This document shows, piece by piece, positions 63,201 through 64,000 of a stretch of DNA of 64,000 bases. The notes beneath the pieces are model-generated. The model was not told the origin of the DNA. It saw nothing but the letters and a program-made list of their open reading frames with translations, and did not search any database. The stretch lies in assembly GCA_020635905.1 (NCBI GenBank), contig JACJYV010000004.1, positions 434,001-498,000 on the forward strand, given 5' to 3'. Position 1 is the first letter of the stretch. Every line of letters starts with the position of its first letter. The stretch comes from Bacteroidia bacterium (GTDB taxonomy: Bacteria > Bacteroidota > Bacteroidia > J057 > JADKCL01). A program made the position numbers and the translations under genes.

Positions 63201-64000
63201 CTTATCTGATCGTTTATATCACGGATACGGGTGGTTGCCCCGATACAGCCACGGCTATCGTGCAGATTTATAATAATGACGCAGCCACGATCAATTATCC
63301 CTCGAACTCCAAGTACTGCGAGAATGATCCTTACCCAACACCCATCATTGTGGGTACCACGGGCGGGGTATTTACCTCGAGCGATCCGGTTAATTTCCCG
63401 GTAAATTCAGTGACGGGAGAAATCACCCTGAACCTCAATCCATTGAGCAACGTGGCCAATTTCAATGTAACTTATGCCACCAGCGGGCCATGCGCCACCT
63501 CAACGATGTCAAGTATTCAGGTGCTGCCTCAGGAAAATGCGAATTTCACCTACCTGACCTCGTATTGCGAAAGTGATACCCTGGCCTTGCCCACCACCAT
63601 TGCCGATACAACTTCAGCAGGAGCCTTCTTTGGTTGTGATTCACTGAATTCAATCAGCCCCTGTTCAAATCTGGTTATTACCCCTTCCACCGGGCAGATC
63701 ACTCCTTATCTATCTGTGCCTGGAGAATATACCATCCAGCGCTATGTGCCTTCTAACGGGATTGGTTGCGATGCAACTCACGACGAGGATATTGTGATTG
63801 TGGATGAAAATACTGTGAGGATGTATTTCCTCAAGCATGAATATTGCAAAGGAAGTCCCAATGATAAACCCATTATTATCGGGGATGATTCGACCGGATA
63901 CTTTGATTTTACCTACCTGGATTCAGCTGCAACTGGCAACGAAATCATTTCATTTTTGAGTTCCTATGCAGGTTTGATCAGCTTTGTGGGATCGAGCCCG
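60239..64000 (+). CDS. Giant surface repeat protein (copy 2), truncated by window edge
   Basis: Open from ATG 60239 to the window end, 1254 codons without a stop. Signal peptide ends VYGQ near residue 26. Ig/PKD-like repeats follow; an early pair around 60880-61060 and 61100-61320 is nearly identical (PSFPGTGNFTISPAL, NTTGVF). From about residue 720 on it matches the C-terminal half of copy 1 in order (ENANFTYLTSYCESD, RYVPSNGIGCDATH). The sorting domain is expected beyond the window. Function as for copy 1: secreted, surface-tethered adhesin. Spacing of 37 bases puts it in an operon with EGF lipoprotein copy 2. Confidence 0.88.
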   Translation, partial: MNRKLPSKILLLIIPMLMGVIRVYGQTTISYSGGAVCPGDVIAVTCNPNGYKNNVTGVTINGTTATFTVGTGGDINVTVPASGLSRSTSGVTANNLIATDGTLVPNCNVNVQPGPASLTYPAGPFCKGSVATITPTAFTPTPSASGAFTKATGGPTFSMNSTTGVITTSGTNAGTYTVTYTSPYCPSEAATSTNIVINNSPNVTPFFYTPSTVCANGANPTPSFPGTGNFTISPALTGFPNTTGVFNTSAATPGTTYTITYTRTVSGCTSTATATVAVVALPTATPFSYPSPSVCKNSGNHTPSFPGSGNFTISPALAGFPNTTGVFDANAATAGQTYTVTYSRTVAGCTSTATTTITVNALPTLALTYPGITSNTICPPASNSGTNHTWYKPTVTVNSSPHPATVLSGTEQHFPDIVFSYVQNSGPGANDINLDNSSPFTEAATDMQSPGVEGSVAGRRLENGQWTITALYTDVNGCTDSDTYTLNVTSVSDPGFAFIPAGICAVVCTVGTCSTSVFPNTVAQSGGTWSIDTTVSNTIFNTSNAAIRSDLLPVGNYKVFHTHTASGCTMTDSQSVQIVGAGTPNLSYPNPVCRDQDTIFPKVDGFLATPLGFDGSFTFSANSPDSPTANLFSASNKNEGALLPSAMALSEDTIYVTFSPLSTCLSPTKDTIYIGGASSGGFSYGVDSVCYTAGPLTPTPVNMGGTYTSLGGQFTVNSFSGETSFGTFTQGVVDSVQYTFTNAFGCVTSTVEILKVKPKDNASFAYAPDSLCLDAPNEIPTVAFPTGSFSLVSTNSLSFVSTSTGEIDVSNSSSGKHIIKYTTAGFCPNSSRDTITLVQIDPAAFSYPGGVNPSWCVNENPKYPIFTGLGGGAFNQTAGPASGLLTALDTATGKIIPWLASPGSYTITYSTAISPLSHCPNTTTAQFQVVGQTPASVSYSQPTYCKSGSTGPPVVSNSGYFSEPTQSVKFLSTLTGNINLNTTPAGGPYLIVYITDTGGCPDTATAIVQIYNNDAATINYPSNSKYCENDPYPTPIIVGTTGGVFTSSDPVNFPVNSVTGEITLNLNPLSNVANFNVTYATSGPCATSTMSSIQVLPQENANFTYLTSYCESDTLALPTTIADTTSAGAFFGCDSLNSISPCSNLVITPSTGQITPYLSVPGEYTIQRYVPSNGIGCDATHDEDIVIVDENTVRMYFLKHEYCKGSPNDKPIIIGDDSTGYFDFTYLDSAATGNEIISFLSSYAGLISFVGSSP

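Overview
The window looks like a Bacteroidota chromosome, most likely a Saprospiria/Cytophagia-type lineage. I infer this from two giant repeat proteins, one of which ends in a type-B T9SS (gliding-motility-type) sorting domain, from TAnnTTTG-type -7 elements, from AT-rich intergenic spacers, and from the family make-up. No tRNA, rRNA, CRISPR array or insertion sequence was seen.

Layout. (1) 1-3.4 kb, minus strand: a VWA (CoxE-like) / MoxR AAA+ / TIR-domain operon resembling a ternary NTP-dependent conflict module. (2) 3.6-8.3 kb: a small unknown protein, a PAAR spike tip, and three envelope proteins, one of them a GH18-fold lipoprotein whose catalytic Glu is replaced by Gln. (3) 8.5-31.8 kb: a near-complete contractile injection system (eCIS / T6SS-iv type). 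In order it encodes cap (DUF4255), an unknown, sheath, three tube proteins, a DUF5908 peptide, LysM adaptor, VgrG-like spike, gp25, baseplate J, a fibre-like protein, a second baseplate protein, tape measure, AAA+ ATPase and a membrane-anchored M23 protein. (4) 31.8-38.6 kb: accessory proteins, namely a lipoprotein, a HEAT protein, an ankyrin/zinc-finger protein and two AT-rich LRR paralogues. (5) 38.7-44.2 kb, minus strand: an 1861-aa protein with two DUF4157 (eCIS core) domains and a sharp base-composition break, a probable eCIS cargo. (6) 44.5-51.5 kb: a ubiquitin-like conjugation cluster, described below. (7) 51.7-53.8 kb: a second putative cargo followed closely by a HEAT protein. (8) 54-64 kb: a tandem duplication of an EGF-like lipoprotein plus a giant surface repeat protein, the second copy running off the window.

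The most interesting part is region 6. It encodes an E1-like enzyme, a YukD-like ubiquitin-fold protein ending in Gly, an E2 with HPN and catalytic Cys, and two membrane proteins. The first carries a cytoplasmic JAB/MPN-like domain whose JAMM motif keeps its spacing but has lost its metal ligands. The second combines a VWA domain, a RING/SP-RING-like zinc module and an FHA-like domain. Predicted topology puts the VWA and beta-rich domains in the periplasm and all ubiquitin-related domains in the cytoplasm. This suggests a membrane-anchored Ubl-conjugation pathway sitting between two putative eCIS cargo genes. Its link to the injection system is inferred from location only.
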